A DNA stretch of 64,000 bases, from assembly GCA_034408855.1 (NCBI GenBank), contig JAWXCK010000152.1, forward strand, positions 1-64,000. The letters are read 5' to 3'. Shown piece after piece: positions 1 to 13,500 of this stretch (position 1 is the first letter of the stretch; each line of letters begins with the position of its first letter). The DNA is from JAIYDQ01 sp034408855 (lineage in GTDB: Bacteria; Planctomycetota; Planctomycetia; Pirellulales; Pirellulaceae). The notes beneath the pieces are model-generated. The model saw nothing but the letters and a program-made list of their open reading frames with translations. It had not been told where the DNA came from and did no database searches. The position numbers and the translations under genes are program-made.

Positions 1-94
1 GCCAAACTCATTGCACCATCCAAACCATAGCAATTTTTTGGGTAAGCATTTCCGATCAGAAAGCGAACCTTGGTTTTTGTAATCACTCAGTCGA

Positions 95-3000
95 GTGTTT
101 TCCTTGTATTTCACGGCTAAAATCGATTGCGGATCACGAAAACCACCCACAGTTTCTGCGGAAGAGCCTCATATCTTTCAATTGACAATACGAGGCCGCA
201 CACCGGTTGCGACCGCCATTGACATTCCGTTGGACGCCACGCCGGCTGAGGTTTTGAGTGAACTCACACGAGTTTACGGACCGAATGTTATCGATAGCGT
301 CACGAGAAAAGCCGGCAGTGCCTATCGAGTTAAATTTAATATCGCGATGGGGAATGTCGGTGACTTGAACGCAACAAGTCGCACTGGCCTAATCCTCCAA
401 AATCGAACGGAAACACAAGGCGTCACGGGAACGAGTTCGGAAGTACAACTGCTTTCGTTTGTCACAACCGGACCACTGATAGCGGCAATAACTCGGCTTC
501 GAAAATCGTTGAATGATATTCCTTCGGGAACAGGAGGACGCGAAGCTATCCTCGGGAAATTCAATCAAGTAGCCAACCTCATTGCCTCTCGATTGAGCCT
601 AGGCACGATTCTAGGCGATGCTATCAAGAACAAACTTGGATTGCCGTCCAATGCGTTTGAACTGACGATCGATTATGTCGATGCTGATACGAACGCAATT
701 GGCTTCCAAGCTGCGGCAGTTGTCCGAATCGACATCGATAAGTCGATTACCAAGACGGTCGGCTTCGATTTTAATCTGCCAGACCTTGGACCGGTCACAC
801 TTGCGACAAACGCCAACATTGACGTGACCGTCGGCGGTCATTTAGATCTTGATTTCGGATTCCGCTTCGATTCGCTCACGCCGTACTTGCTCAAGACGAC
901 GGGCGTGAATTTAACTGCCTCGATCAATTCGAATATCGGAGCCAGCGCTGGAATTGCCGGGATCAGTGCCGCCTTGGACGGCAAGCTTCAATTGCGTGGT
1001 TCGACGATCCAGACCGTCAACAATGGTGTAACTAATTTTACATTGGCTAACGCGCCGCTTGAAAACCTAGTCGTCGTCACTCGGGATGGAAGCGTATTGA
1101 CGCGAGGAAACTCGCTGGTCGAACTTGGCGTCGACTACATTCTCAATACGTCAGCCAGTCCGCCTACAGTTCAATTCGTATCGCTTACGTCGGGAGTGAC
1201 GAAGGTCGAATATTCCACTGCCAATGCGTTGCCGAATGCGACGATCGGAATCAGTATCGATCCGGCCTTAACGCCCTCGGACAATAATACGATCGGCGGA
1301 ATTCTGTTCTCGCAAGTTTTCTCATCGGTGATTCCGGTGGCTGACAAGTTCGATTTTGGAATCAGCGGCGTTGCGACAGCCTCGCTCGACGCGAATATTG
1401 CTGGTTCGACGTTGGACAACGCCATTACGGTGGTGCTAAGTCTGGATCATCCGAGCGGCATCGAGGTGCGATTCAACGGGATCCGCGACTACTTAGCTGG
1501 GTTGACAGACCTGAGTCAAATCAATCTCGGACAAATCATCGCCGGCCTTCGCGCGGTGTTGAACATGGTCGAGTCGGGATTGAAATCTGACTTGCTCGAA
1601 AAACTTCCGTTGATAGGTGAAGGTTTAGATGTTGGGGCGAGCTTCATCGGCAAACTTCGCAACATGGTGGATCAGCTTGAAGTAACGATCAACAATGCGA
1701 GCGGTTCGATCGATGCGGTGCAAAGCCACGTCCAGCAAACAATTTTCAGCGTCCTGGGACCAAGCGGCGTCAAGATACTCAAACTAAATCCGCTCTATCA
1801 CAACGATCCGAACGTCGCCGACAATGTCGAAGTCGCCGATTTCCGGGATGTCGAAGTTTTCGTGCCGAACCCTTTGACGACGCCAGTCGCTGATCTCGAA
1901 TTTTTCGTCAACCTTCATTTGGCTGGCAGCGACATAATCAACGCGGATTTTGATTTAGGAATCGACTCGGTCGCTTTGGGGTTAAGCACCAGCGGCGGCG
2001 TACGCATCCAATTTGGTTACGACTTCAGTATCGGTTTTGGAGTCAACCTGCAGCGTGGATTCTTCTTCCAACTCAACCCGAACGTCACGTATAGCGGTGG
2101 GCTGCCAACGGCTGGGGCACCTGAGATTGGATTGTCGGTCGACGTGATGCTTGTACCAGGTACGACGCTGGCTGGCCGGCTATTCTTCTTAAATATCAAC
2201 GCGACGAGCAATCCGGTCGAGGACTACAACCGCGACGGTATTTTGAACAATGGCGGAACAGGTCCGATCGAGGGTCCGAAATTGAACGAAGCGATCGATC
2301 ATCTCGATTACAACCGCGACGGCGACCAGAACGATCTGCTCACGGAAGTTGACCTTGATGGCAACGGTCGATTGTCCAAAGGCACGGGCTTTGTCGGTAA
2401 TCTCTTCTTTGACATTCTCGATCCTATAAGCGATGCCAGCCATCGCTTGTGGTTTAGTGAAATCGCCGACACGCCGATTAAAGAACTTTTCAATGCGGGC
2501 ATAACGACCGAAGCCTTTGTCGACTTGCATTTGAGCGCCGACGTTGGCAGTTCCTTGCTTCCGAATATTAGTGCCGATTTTACACTCGATTGGGCGCTCG
2601 GCTTAACGTCTGATGACGGTTTGATCGGCGGTGGATTTCCCGATATCGCGATTCGCGACGTCAAGCTTGATCTAGGCAGCTTCTTAGTGACTGCGATTCA
2701 ACCAGTTTTTGATTCGTTTAAGAAATATGTAGGACCAGTTCGACCGTTGATTAACTTTTTGGCCTCGCCCGTTCCAGGACTCAACGATCTTTCCCAGTTG
2801 GTGGGCGGTCCAGAAATAACCTTCCTAAGCTTGGGATTGCTCGGGACGAACCAGACCGGAGAGACGCAACGCATCGCCCGCAAAGCTCGACAAGTTATCG
2901 GATTATTGCAGGAAACGTTTGCCATTGCAGATTCGATTGAAGAATCACTAGCCAGTGGCGATAACATTGTGATCAACTTTGGATCGTTCTATCTGACTGG

Positions 3001-5830
3001 CAAGCCGATCGATGTTACCAATATTGCGACAACCGGGACGGGGCTTGAACGATTGCTTCCAAGCAACCCGCGAGCCGGAACTCCGGTTCATGTGTTTAAC
3101 AATGCAGTCGAAGTACCACGCAATCAATATACGGTCGTTCGATTCAAAGACGCAGGCGTACCGAAGACCAAGATTGTTTTCAATACCGCGCCAACAGGAA
3201 CGATCACGGCTACCTACACGACGACGACCGGCGGTACTGTCGACTTGACCAACGCTGATACGCCGATTCAAGTCAACTCGGCTTCGTTGGAGACCACTAT
3301 TGTCGCAGATCCTAACGGAGGCGTCTCGACGAGTGTCCTAGGTCAAACGGCAAGTTCTGGTCAAAGCGGTGCGGCAAGTGCTAAATCCTTGCTAACAAAA
3401 CTTTCTGGCGAACCCGATGCAAACGGCAAGGGTGGGCTTGGGATCAAGATTCCGCTGCTGGCGGATCCGTCGAAGATATTCAAGCTATTTACTGGCGAAA
3501 AGACCGACATCATTCAATGGGACATTCCGCGGCTTGAATTGAATGTACCGTTCAGCAAGCGTCTCGGACCGATTCCATTTCCACCGGTACCACTCTTCGC
3601 GACGTTCGAAGCCAGCTTGAATGCGTTTATCGATTTCTCCATCGGCTTTGATACCCGCGGCATTTCAAAAACCGGTAGGTTTATCGACGGCTTCTACTTC
3701 GGTGATCTCGAACAAGTAACGACCGGTACGGATACCGATGAATTGGGACTAAGTCTCGAAGCCTCTGTAGGAGCCGTCATCGATATCGGCGTTGCTAAAG
3801 CGGGTATCGAAGGAGGTGTTCGCGCCGACATTGGCCTGAACTGGAACGATCTTGACCATGATGGAAAGATTTATTTAGACGAGCTTGCCGATCTGTTCAG
3901 CTTGAAGCCTACGCCATCGAACGGAACGGAATTGCCGGGCGTCTGTGTTTTCGATGCGCATGGCTCGATCAACGCGTTTATCCGTGCATACTACGACGTT
4001 GTCTTGCTCGGTTCGGACAGTTTTAATATCGCTGACATTAGTTTGTTTAGCTTCAATCATACCTGTCCAGCACCTGGAGTTGCCGAGCTCGGGAATGACG
4101 GCACGTTGACGCTCTATGCCGGCGAACTTGCGAGCAAGCGGAGTAAAATATACGGCAGTGACCCGAACGAAACTTTCGAGATCAAGCAAGTACTCGAAGC
4201 CGGACTGCCTACGACGCAAGTTACGTTCCGATTTACCAATCGCGATGGCGTTCCCGATTCGACGATGCGAAGCTACACGGGAGTACAACGCATTGCCTTC
4301 TCGGGTGGATCAGGCGATGACAAGGTGACCGTCGATGCCAGTGTTACCGTTCCGGTTACGCTCAAAGGTGGCCCCGGAAACGATATACTTATCGGCGGGA
4401 GCGGCGACGATGTGCTGATCGGAGACGACGGGAACGATTCGGTGACTGGCGGGCTGGGTAACGATCGCTTCGTATTGGCCAATGGCTGGGGCGTTGACAA
4501 TATCATCGAGACAAACGCCGGTTCCGATCTCAACGACATTCTCGATTTTAGTCCCCTGACGACGAGCTTGAATGCTGTTCTAACAAGCAGTGGCTTTACA
4601 GCGACCAGTAACAGCAACAGTATCAACGGTGGACGAGATACGTCTAACAATCTATTAAAAGTCGTCGGAATCGAGCGCATCAAGGGTGGTGGTTCGGCGA
4701 GCGATACTTTTGTTGTTCAAGCTATTATCGGCAGCAGCAGTGGCAATACATGGTCGCTTCAAGGAAGCAATCGAGGCAACATCAATAGCGCCTTCCACTT
4801 CGAAGGCATGGAAAATCTAACTGGCGGCGAACAAGATGACCGTTTTGCAATAGATCAAAGGGATACGCTGTCTGGAACTGTGAATGGCGCAGGCGGGATT
4901 GACACGCTCGACTATTCATCGTTTAGCGATATCCCGGTCGTCGTCAATCGTCAGACGCGAGCCGCCAATAATATTGCTCAGTTCCTAAATATTGAAAGCC
5001 TTCGCGGCGGCACGGGCGCGAATGATGCATTGATTGGTCGCAAAGTCATCGCCGACTGGACCTTAACCAGTCTCAATGAAGGAAACATATTGGAGGCAGG
5101 GGCAACTGTCCCGATCCAATTCTTCGGTATCGAGAATCTAACCGGCGGTGATTCGAACGACCATTTCATCGTCTCGGCGAACGGCCGATTGACGGGAAAA
5201 CTTTTGGGGACAGCGACTCCTGCGGCATTCGATTCGGATCGACTCGATTTTTCGTCGCATACCAACAACTTGCAGGTCAGCGTGGCAACGCTCAATGTTG
5301 GAAAGGTAACCTTGGACATCGAGCAGTTGGTCGATTTTACTTCCATCGAATCGGTGTTGACTGGGAGTGGAAATGACGTCTTTGTCATGGCTCCCGGCGC
5401 TGGACTTACAGGTTTGACCGACGGCGGAAGTGGTGCTCGCGACTTGCTCGACTATTCCGCGTTTTCGAGTTCCATTACGGTCAACCTCAACACAGGAATC
5501 AACCAAATCGGAACCGTTGCCGGGATCGAAGACATTACCGGCGGCTCAGCGGGCGATGCGCTGACCGGAAATAATTTATCGAATCGAATTATCGGGATGG
5601 GTGGGGCTGACACGATCCAAAGTTTGAATGGCGATGATATTGTCATCGGCGACTCGGCGATCATTACATTGATCGGGACCGCGATCGCTTCGATTCGCTT
5701 ATTGAGTGACTTTAGTGATAACGATACGATCACTTCGGGCACAGGCAACAATTGGATTCTACCTGGTCTTGGATCCGATATCGTTACTGCCGGCAACGGA
5801 AACAACGAACACGGGTTTAGACGGCAATGA
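95..5830 (+). pseudogene. Giant exoprotein, piece 1: beta-rich domains and first RTX block
   Basis: This is 1,911 codons from a GTG, but the first residues look non-native: there is no signal peptide and the recognisable domain begins around nt 170. The first 1,400 residues are repetitive beta-rich sequence of unknown fold. They include Asp-rich EF-hand-like loops near nt 2305-2380 (DYNRDGDQND then DLDGNGRL) and 3848-3890 (DLDHDGKIYLDEL). Classical RTX nonapeptides of GGxGxDxL type occur at about 4365-4470, and further Asn/Gly/Asp-rich calcium-binding motifs reach the end. The frame is good until about 5806, where the RTX pattern moves to the next frame (after AGNGNN it resumes as NTGLDGNDIL). 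RTX proteins are usually exported and need calcium to fold. Confidence 0.8.
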
Positions 5831-8800
5831 TATCCTTACGACCGGTTCAGGGAACGACGTGATTATCGCCGGTAATGGGAATGATACCATCAGTGCAGGC
5901 GATGGTCGCAACGTGATCCTTGCGGATCGCGGACAAGTCGTGTTCGCCAATGGGCTTCCCACTTTTGCACGCAGCACGGTTTCCGTTCTCAGCGGAAGCG
6001 ATACGATCACATCAGGATCAGGAAACGACGCCATCATCGCCGGTGGCAATACGGATATTATTTCCGGTGGCGCAGGAAACAACTTTATTCTCGGTGATGA
6101 CGGCACGATCTCGTTCACGGCAGGATCGGCTGTTTTGGCGATTCTTACCTACTCGACTAGCGATGGTAACGATAGCATCACGACGTTCGGTGGCAACGAC
6201 ATTATCTATACCGGTGACGGTGACAACATTGTCAACGCCGGTGAAGGTGACGACGATGTTTACGGTGGTTCAGGGAAAGATACGTTGAGCGGGCAAGGCG
6301 GAGCAGACTTTTTAGTTGGTATGCTAGGCGACGATTTGATCGATGGTGGTGCTGGAAATGATGTGAATGTCGACGGCGGCGATGATGACGATGTGGTTCG
6401 TGGCGGATCGGGTGATGACGTTGTTCACGGAGGGTTAGGGATCGACAATGTTTACGGTGACGATGGCGATGATCGTCTTTTTGGAGATGCGGGAAGCAGT
6501 GCTAGTCCAACCGCTTCGCAAACTGGACAACGACTCTATGGTGGTGCCGGTCGCGACACGTTATTCGCCTTCGCTCCATCGGTTGCTTCGATCGGAGAAT
6601 TCAACACGCAAACTGGCCTGGTCGGTGATCAGCTCTTCGGAGGTGCCGACGGCGACACGCTCAACGGAAACATGCGACGCGAAGTATTTTCGGGCGAAGC
6701 TGGGAATGACGTTGCGTTTGGCGATATCTTTATCGGTCCGACTTATTTGACGCAAGCGCTAGCCGGACTTGGGACTCAAGCCGACACGCATGGTGCTGAC
6801 GACATTATTCACGGTGGCGCAGGCGAAGATCAACTCTTCGGCGGAGGCGGCAACGATACGATTTTTGGTGGGGCGGGAACGGACATGATCGAAGGGCAAC
6901 GCGGAGCAGACCAACAATTTGGTGGCGCGGGTATCGATCTGTTTACGATACGAACGGATGAGCCGAGTGCGATCGATATAATCGATGGCCATTTCGGAAA
7001 TGATTCCCTGGCCGATAGCGCCGATGACAACGCCACCGATGTCGTGATGATCAATGGAACCACTGGGAACGATACGATTCTCATCGGAGCTGATAGCACC
7101 ATCGCAGGCAGAGTAATCGTTCGCTTTAACGGCGTCAGTATCCCGATTACGATGCTCGACGCGAACGGCAAATTGCTTGTCGAACAATTCCGCATCGCTG
7201 GCTTGGCCGGTAACGATACGATCGGATTCTATACCTTGGCGGCGATCGATTCCGGGGTCGTCTCGGCTGGTTCGATACCAAGTGGCTTTATACCGCTGAA
7301 CACTGATTTCCTTGCGACTCGTGCGCGCGACTATGCTGGCGTCTTTGATGGAAATAGCGGCAACGACATTCTCCTTGGGACCCATGGTCGAGATCAACTC
7401 GACGGCGGCCCTGGAAGCGATACGTTATTTGGTTTTGGTGGCGACGATCGATTGTGGGGCGACATTGGCAACGGTTCGACGTTGGACAACGATACGTTGT
7501 TCGCCGGATCGGGTAATGATGATTTGATTGCTGGACTCGGCACGAATCATCTTTTTGCCTGGAGCTTTAATCCGTCGCTAGGCGGTCAGTTTGGTGTCTT
7601 CGTCGACTCACAAGGTCGATTATTTACCAACGACGGCGGCGGAACACTGCAACTAGAAAACACTGGGCTTAACCGGATGCTGGGTAGCGAACGCAACGAC
7701 GAGCTGTTCGGTGGTACGGCCTTCGATTTCATGTTTGGCAATGGCGGAGCGGATATTCTGTACCGGGCTAATGGCTCGACTTTCGAATCGTTGGATGGTG
7801 GTTTGGGTGGCGATGAATGGAAGCAGTATACGCGTCAATCGGATCAAGTCTGGTATGTTGGCGGTACGAATGCGGCGGATCAAATCGATGTGAATTTTGT
7901 TACCGAACCTGGTTTGTTGTCCGACCATCATCTGATTACACGACTGACGAACAACAATGGCAACTTCAGCTTTGCCGCCCAAGTTCGACTCGACTTCGAA
8001 GCGACGGATGCCAATGGCAATTTGGTATGGGACGCTGAAAATCTCAAATTCCGAGTTAGCGAACTGTTGGCCAATGCCGACACCGCGTCGCGTGAAAATG
8101 AGTTAACGAAGATCTCGCAAGCGACCGTCGATTCGTTGAATGCGTCGCTTCTGTCGAGCCTTATTCCGCCCGAAGGTGATTTTCAGGTGATCCTGATCGA
8201 CGCTCTCGGTGGCAATGATCGCGTGACGGTCGGTCCGACAGTTCAGAAATCGGTTTGGGTTGACGGCGGTTCAGGCGACGACACGATCGAGATTCTGGCT
8301 GGCAACGCCATCCTCGTCGACAAGACAGAAAGCTCAGTCGGAGGTATATTCCGAGGTCGCAATGATATTCCAGCCCAGGCTTTTACCTTAGCAAACGCGA
8401 CGGCCGGACAATTCCGCGCCTTTGACGGAACGTTGGCATCGTCCGATGGACTCGAATTCAACGGACTGACGATCGACAATCCAGCCGACGTCGATTGGTA
8501 TCGTTTTACATTGGCTTCCAACGCCGTTGCTGCGGGAGTGATTCAATTAGCCAGCGGTTCGCCGATCGACTCGTTGGGACTTGAGATTTATGTTGCCGGT
8601 AGCGATCCGAATAATCCTGGGGCTCCGATTCAGACTGGAACGTCGAACGGAAATGCAAGCTCGATATCGTTGAATGGACTGACAGCGGGTATAACGTACT
8701 TGCTCAAGGTAACGACGCCTAACATCGTTCCAACGAACTATAGTTTGCGAATGAATTTAACAGGTACGACCTCAGCGGTTGCTTTGGCTGCAATTCCGAA

Positions 8801-9557
8801 GATCGATCTAGGAATTCGAGGCGATTCGTCTATTCGACAAGATGTGCTTTTGGGTGGACCGGGAGACGACATTCTACGCGGTGGAGCTGGCGAAGATTGG
8901 ATATTTGGCAACGACGGCAACGACGTCTTGTCGGGCGGTTACGATCGCCAAGCGAGCGATCTGATTTTTGGCGGGAACGGCAATGATACGTTCCAACTCA
9001 TCCCTGATCGGTTACCACTTCTAGGTAGCCAAGCGAATACTGAATTTGATCCCGCGTCGCGAACGTTCTTGCCGACCTACAGCGATCAATTGCTTGGCGG
9101 TGATGGGAACGATCGAATTGTTTACCTCGGTGGCGACGCAGATCGTCGCGGATTCGACGTTCCTGACTTTGTCGCCATTCAGTACAACACGGGTTTGCAT
9201 CGCTACGAGTTTACAAGTCTCGTTTGGGACATTGGAACGCAGGCTTATCGAACGACGACAGATGGCAATGGGTTAAGTGTCTTTGAACAGGAATACCTAT
9301 TCTATCAAACTCGCGATATCGAGAGCACCGAAATCAACACGCGAAAAGGAAACGACGTCGTTCATGCGGACGCCGGCTTTCAGTTCTTGCCTCTGATGGT
9401 CACAGCTCTCGCGAATCGTTACAGCTTCAATGAAACCAGCGGTACGACGTTCGTCGATTCAGTCGGCGGTGCCAATGCGGCACTCATCGACGTCGCCGGT
9501 ACCACGAACTCGCCTGGCTTAGGTGGGAATTCGCGTGCGGCTCGATCTTGTCGATGA
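5806..9557 (+). pseudogene. Giant exoprotein, piece 2: RTX repeats, PPC-like domain, LamG start
   Basis: This piece continues the RTX array directly, with many GGxGNDxI and GGAGxDxLFG nonapeptides between about 5815 and 7560. A region with DxDWYRF and a following GLTAGITYLLKV motif at about 8470-8760 resembles the bacterial pre-peptidase C-terminal (PPC) domain. More RTX follows at 8850-9000. The piece ends by entering a LamG domain (RYSFNETSGTTFVDSVGG, from about 9418) that is cut off after some 35 residues, when the sequence jumps to the second half of another PPC-like domain in a different frame. That abrupt domain switch implies loss of DNA, not a single-base indel. Confidence 0.8.
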
Positions 9558-9783
9558 GTCCGGACATGTGATCATTCGAAATGTTCAGGCAATTTCGCTT
9601 CGAGCAGTCCCAGCGGGAACGTACTACTTGCAAGTTCGTATCGCAGGCGGCTTCAATGCGCCATTCACTTTGGAGATCACACCGCCCGCTCGCGGTCAAA
9701 CTCACAAAACCTCGACGCACCCGGATCGCGATATTCTGCGTGGTGGTGACGGCAACGATATTATGGACTGTTGTAGGAAATGA
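9523..9783 (+). pseudogene. Giant exoprotein, piece 3: PPC-like C-terminal half plus RTX
   Basis: This is a short coding patch in its own frame. Residues resembling the end of a PPC-type beta-sandwich (LRLDLVDESGHVI, then LRAVPAGTYYLQV and APFTLEITPP) lead into one RTX repeat (DILRGGDGNDI). The frame closes at 9781-9783. It is too short and too incomplete at its start to be a gene by itself. The neighbouring frames carry the flanking modules, so I treat it as a fragment of the same giant gene. Confidence 0.7.
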
Positions 9784-10531
9784 GCTAAGCGCTAGCGGCG
9801 GGCATCTGGATACCGATCGAATGGGTGAAGTGATCGTCACAGGTCGACCGACGCACAGAATTCCGCTCGGCAATCTGCTAGATGATGCTAACACGCTCGA
9901 CCTCGCAACGGCGATTACAACCGATACCTATACGGCGTCGGCCAGTACTTCGGATTTGGGTGTCGATCGTGTGGTTCAAGGCGGAGCCGCGAGTTTCAGT
10001 CTTTTCGGAAGCGTCAACTTCAATTTCACGAATATCGGATGGACTAGCTCGACTCAAGGCACGATATCCAATGATGCCTTGGTCTCGACGCAATCTGGAA
10101 ATATTCCGGTTCCGATTTCGACTCAAAAATTCAGGGCGATATCGAAACAAGTAAATGAAACAGTCGAGTTGGAGGATGGCTTGTCGATCAGTGCCAATTC
10201 CGCGATTACCTTCGATCTCGACGAACTTCGCAACTCGGGAGATTTTACAACGAGTGAGTTGCTACGTTTTGTGGCCGATCGTGTCGGTCCCAACGATGCC
10301 TCACCGGTCGGATCGATCAACGTCCATTCAGTCGTCATTATCGGTGATGCGGCTGGAGTATTAGTCGTCGCGATCCGTTCGATCTTTCCGATGGAACGGT
10401 TCCGTCAAGTCAAACGACGGTTGGAAATATTCCGCGACAGCTTGATCCGGCAATCGGCTTTTCAACGTCGGTTCTATTTCAGGAAAGTTTTGATTCCGGA
10501 ATTTTTTCCGGAACTCGATGGGCATTGGTAA
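9776..10531 (+). pseudogene. Giant exoprotein, piece 4: linker region
   Basis: In this frame the sequence reads as protein up to about 10360 (for example FSLFGSVNFNFTNIGW and SGDFTTSELLRFVADRVG). From there the convincing translation moves to another frame (SRRDPFDLSDGTVPSSQ and onward), although this frame stays open to 10531. I recognise no named domain; composition is Asn/Ser/Thr-rich like the rest of the exoprotein. Confidence 0.6.
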
Positions 10532-13500
10532 CCAATGCCTCGATCAATGCAACTGCGATCAATGAACCCAGTGGAGCTTTCTCGGCGAACCTGAATGGTC
10601 AGCCGTCGAACAACGACGTTTTTGCTTCAATGGCAATCGCTTTGCAAGGAGCGTCGAAAGTCGTTCTGTCGTATTCCTTCCAACAGACGGGACTGGGCGA
10701 TTCACCGGAAGCTGACGAAGATTTGATTTTGGAATACTCGGTCGATGGAAAATTGGCATCGGACGGGACAAAGGTTTGGATCGAAATCGATCGGCAGCTT
10801 GGGAGTGCACCTGACATGCAGACATTCTCCAAGAGAGCCATCACGCTTCCGAACGCAGCTTTGAGAAACTCGTTCCAGTTCCGCTTTAGAAGCACAGGAA
10901 CGGCGAATGCAGCGGCACTGGATGATTGGTTTATCGATGACGTTTCTGTGACGCGAACGGATGGATCGGCGCAACTGTTAGCAGCCGTCGCAACGCAACT
11001 TGGAATGCCGGTTACTCTTTCGGCCAGTTTACCCGGAACATCCTCGATCGATCTGAATGGATCGACGCAGTTTATTCAAGTCCCGTTCGACACGACGCTA
11101 AACTCGAGTGCAATCGGCGATGAATTTTCCGTTGAATTGTGGTTTCGTCAGCAAGCCACATCGAGTACGAACCAGGCACTTATCTCGACTCGTTCGGACG
11201 CTTCAGAACGCTTGGGCTATGCGCTCATCCTCAGTCCTACTAATCAACTTCAGTTCTACACTGGCAACGGTGCGACGGGCACAAGTTCTGCTTGGGACAT
11301 TTTGAATGGCCCAACCATTACGATCAATGCCTGGACACATGTAGCGGCGACCTTTGACGGTATCTCAGGCCCTGATGCAAATGGTGCGTTTACGGGACTC
11401 AAAAGCCTCTATGTCAATGGCGTACTTGTCAGCTCAAGTACACAAAAATTCCAGAAAAATGCAACGCTCCCGCTTCGCATTGGTGCTGACGCACCGCTCG
11501 GTTCCAATCAATTCTTCTTCAACGGTAACATTGACGAAGTCCGCGTCTGGAACCTCGTGCTTAGTTCGAACACGATCGAAGGGCAGTTTAAATCGACGAC
11601 CAGTCCGAGCACGACTGGACTTCAAGGTTATTGGCGACTTGACGAACTTTCAGGAGCCGTCGCGACCGATTTGACAACTCCCGCCAACAACGGAACCTTG
11701 ACGGGTGCACCGCCTTACACGACAGAAACGTTTGCGCAGCTTCCGATCATTCATGTACCAATCTATGCGAGCCAATTTGCGTCGCTTGTTCGTTTGGACG
11801 CAAACTCGAAATCGATTTCCGATCTCAACGGAGCTGAGTTTCTGACCAATGTCCGAACCCTCAATTTGGCTTCCAACAATTTGGATGAAACCGACATTGC
11901 GAATCTCATTCCACGTCGATTGGCGACTGGGAATTTTGCGGGCGAACTGGTCGGACTCGGTTCTCTCGTTTCGTTGGACTTGACCAGCAATCGCAATCTC
12001 CGAACGATCGCTTCGCTATCAAACTTCAAGAAGTTGTCTTCATTAAAGTTTGAAGGAACGAAGATCGAAGTCGCAGCGCCAGCGACAATTACAACGCTTA
12101 GCTCGTTTACAGAACTGACGACCCTTAACTTGCCGACCGGAGTGTTGACGGCAAGTCAGAATCTCGTAGCGACCGAAGGGACGGTCGTTACGATTCCGTA
12201 TACCTTGAAGGCGGTTGAATTAGACGGACCAAACACAGGCGGTGCCAACACGGACGGCACGCATGACTTTATCGCCACGACCAACGCGGCTGCGCTTGGG
12301 TTCCAAAGTAATTTTACCGCGTCAGCTTGGATACGCCCGCGACTGACTGATACCGATCGCGCGATTTTTGGTACGGATTCATCGACTACCAATCAAGGTT
12401 TGAGTTTCGGGATTCGCAATGGCTTTGCCTTCTTTAGCTTTACCAATAACGAAACGACGGGCACACAAGCGATTCCGATCAATACTTGGACATACGTAGC
12501 GTATCGCTTCGATAGTTCGACTGGACAGCAGGCTATCTTTATCAATGGCGTACTCGATACGGCGACAACGGGTCATGCAGCGTTTGCGGGGAACGAAATT
12601 GTCAATCTAGGTCGTGCTCAATCCGCTCGCAACTTCAAAGGGCGACTGGATAATGTGCGAGTCTTTAATCGCGTTCTGTCGGACGCTGAAATCTTCGCCA
12701 ACATGGAAGGATCGATTCCAAGCAACGCTAGCGACGTGACGCTGGATTACCGTTTCTACAGTAGCCCAGCCGGAATCGCGACCGACTCGAGTCTGAATCA
12801 GTTCGATGGAGCACTCGTGAATTCGCCGATTGTTGTCACGGTAACCGATCAAGCATGGACGGTGACGGGTGTTGCCAACGCAAGCGGGACGACAACCAGC
12901 GTTTCGTTTATCCCGCTGGATAACGGAATCGCTAACGTTCGGTTCAAAGGCGATCAGTTCCCAGTCTTTGTGCGAAACGGAATCCCTACGGTGCTCGCGA
13001 CTCCCAATCTCGGATTAGCCAATAGTGGGGCTGGGGTTAAAGAAGGACAAGCGATTGCAATGGGCACGCAACGCATCAATGGGCTCAGCGAATATTGGAA
13101 CCGAGGGCAAGGAGGTAGTGCGACAATCGATCCAATCGATCCGGGAACAAATCTAAGTAGTCTGCTCGCCAGTAACCCCGATCTACGATTTAATCTTAGC
13201 TCGGCACTGAGCATTTCCGATACCACGATATCGGCTCGGACAGGCGGAATCATTACCGACGACGACTACTCCGGCGTTTGGCTAGGAAAAATTGTGATCG
13301 GTGCTGGCGGCAGCGGTGCACCCTTGACGGCAGGCACAATTACGCTCGGTACGCAGAGTAGTGATGGCTCGGTTATTTTCGTCGACGTGAATAACAATGG
13401 CGTCTTTGAATCGGGTGAGCGGATTGTTAACAACAATGGCGTTCATGCGATTCAGAATGCGGTCGGCAGTGTAACATTGGCTGCTGGCTCGTATAGTTTC

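Noticed and set aside
5700..5830. Programmed ribosomal frameshift as an explanation for the overlapping frames of the giant gene
   Set aside because: No slippery heptamer is evident, seven lesions occur in one gene, and two are plain stops. Programmed shifting does not explain lost domains.
4365..9000. CRISPR-like regular repeats in the first giant gene
   Set aside because: The periodicity is 27 bp of coding nonapeptides (RTX) with diverged bases, not identical repeats with unique spacers. No cas genes are present.
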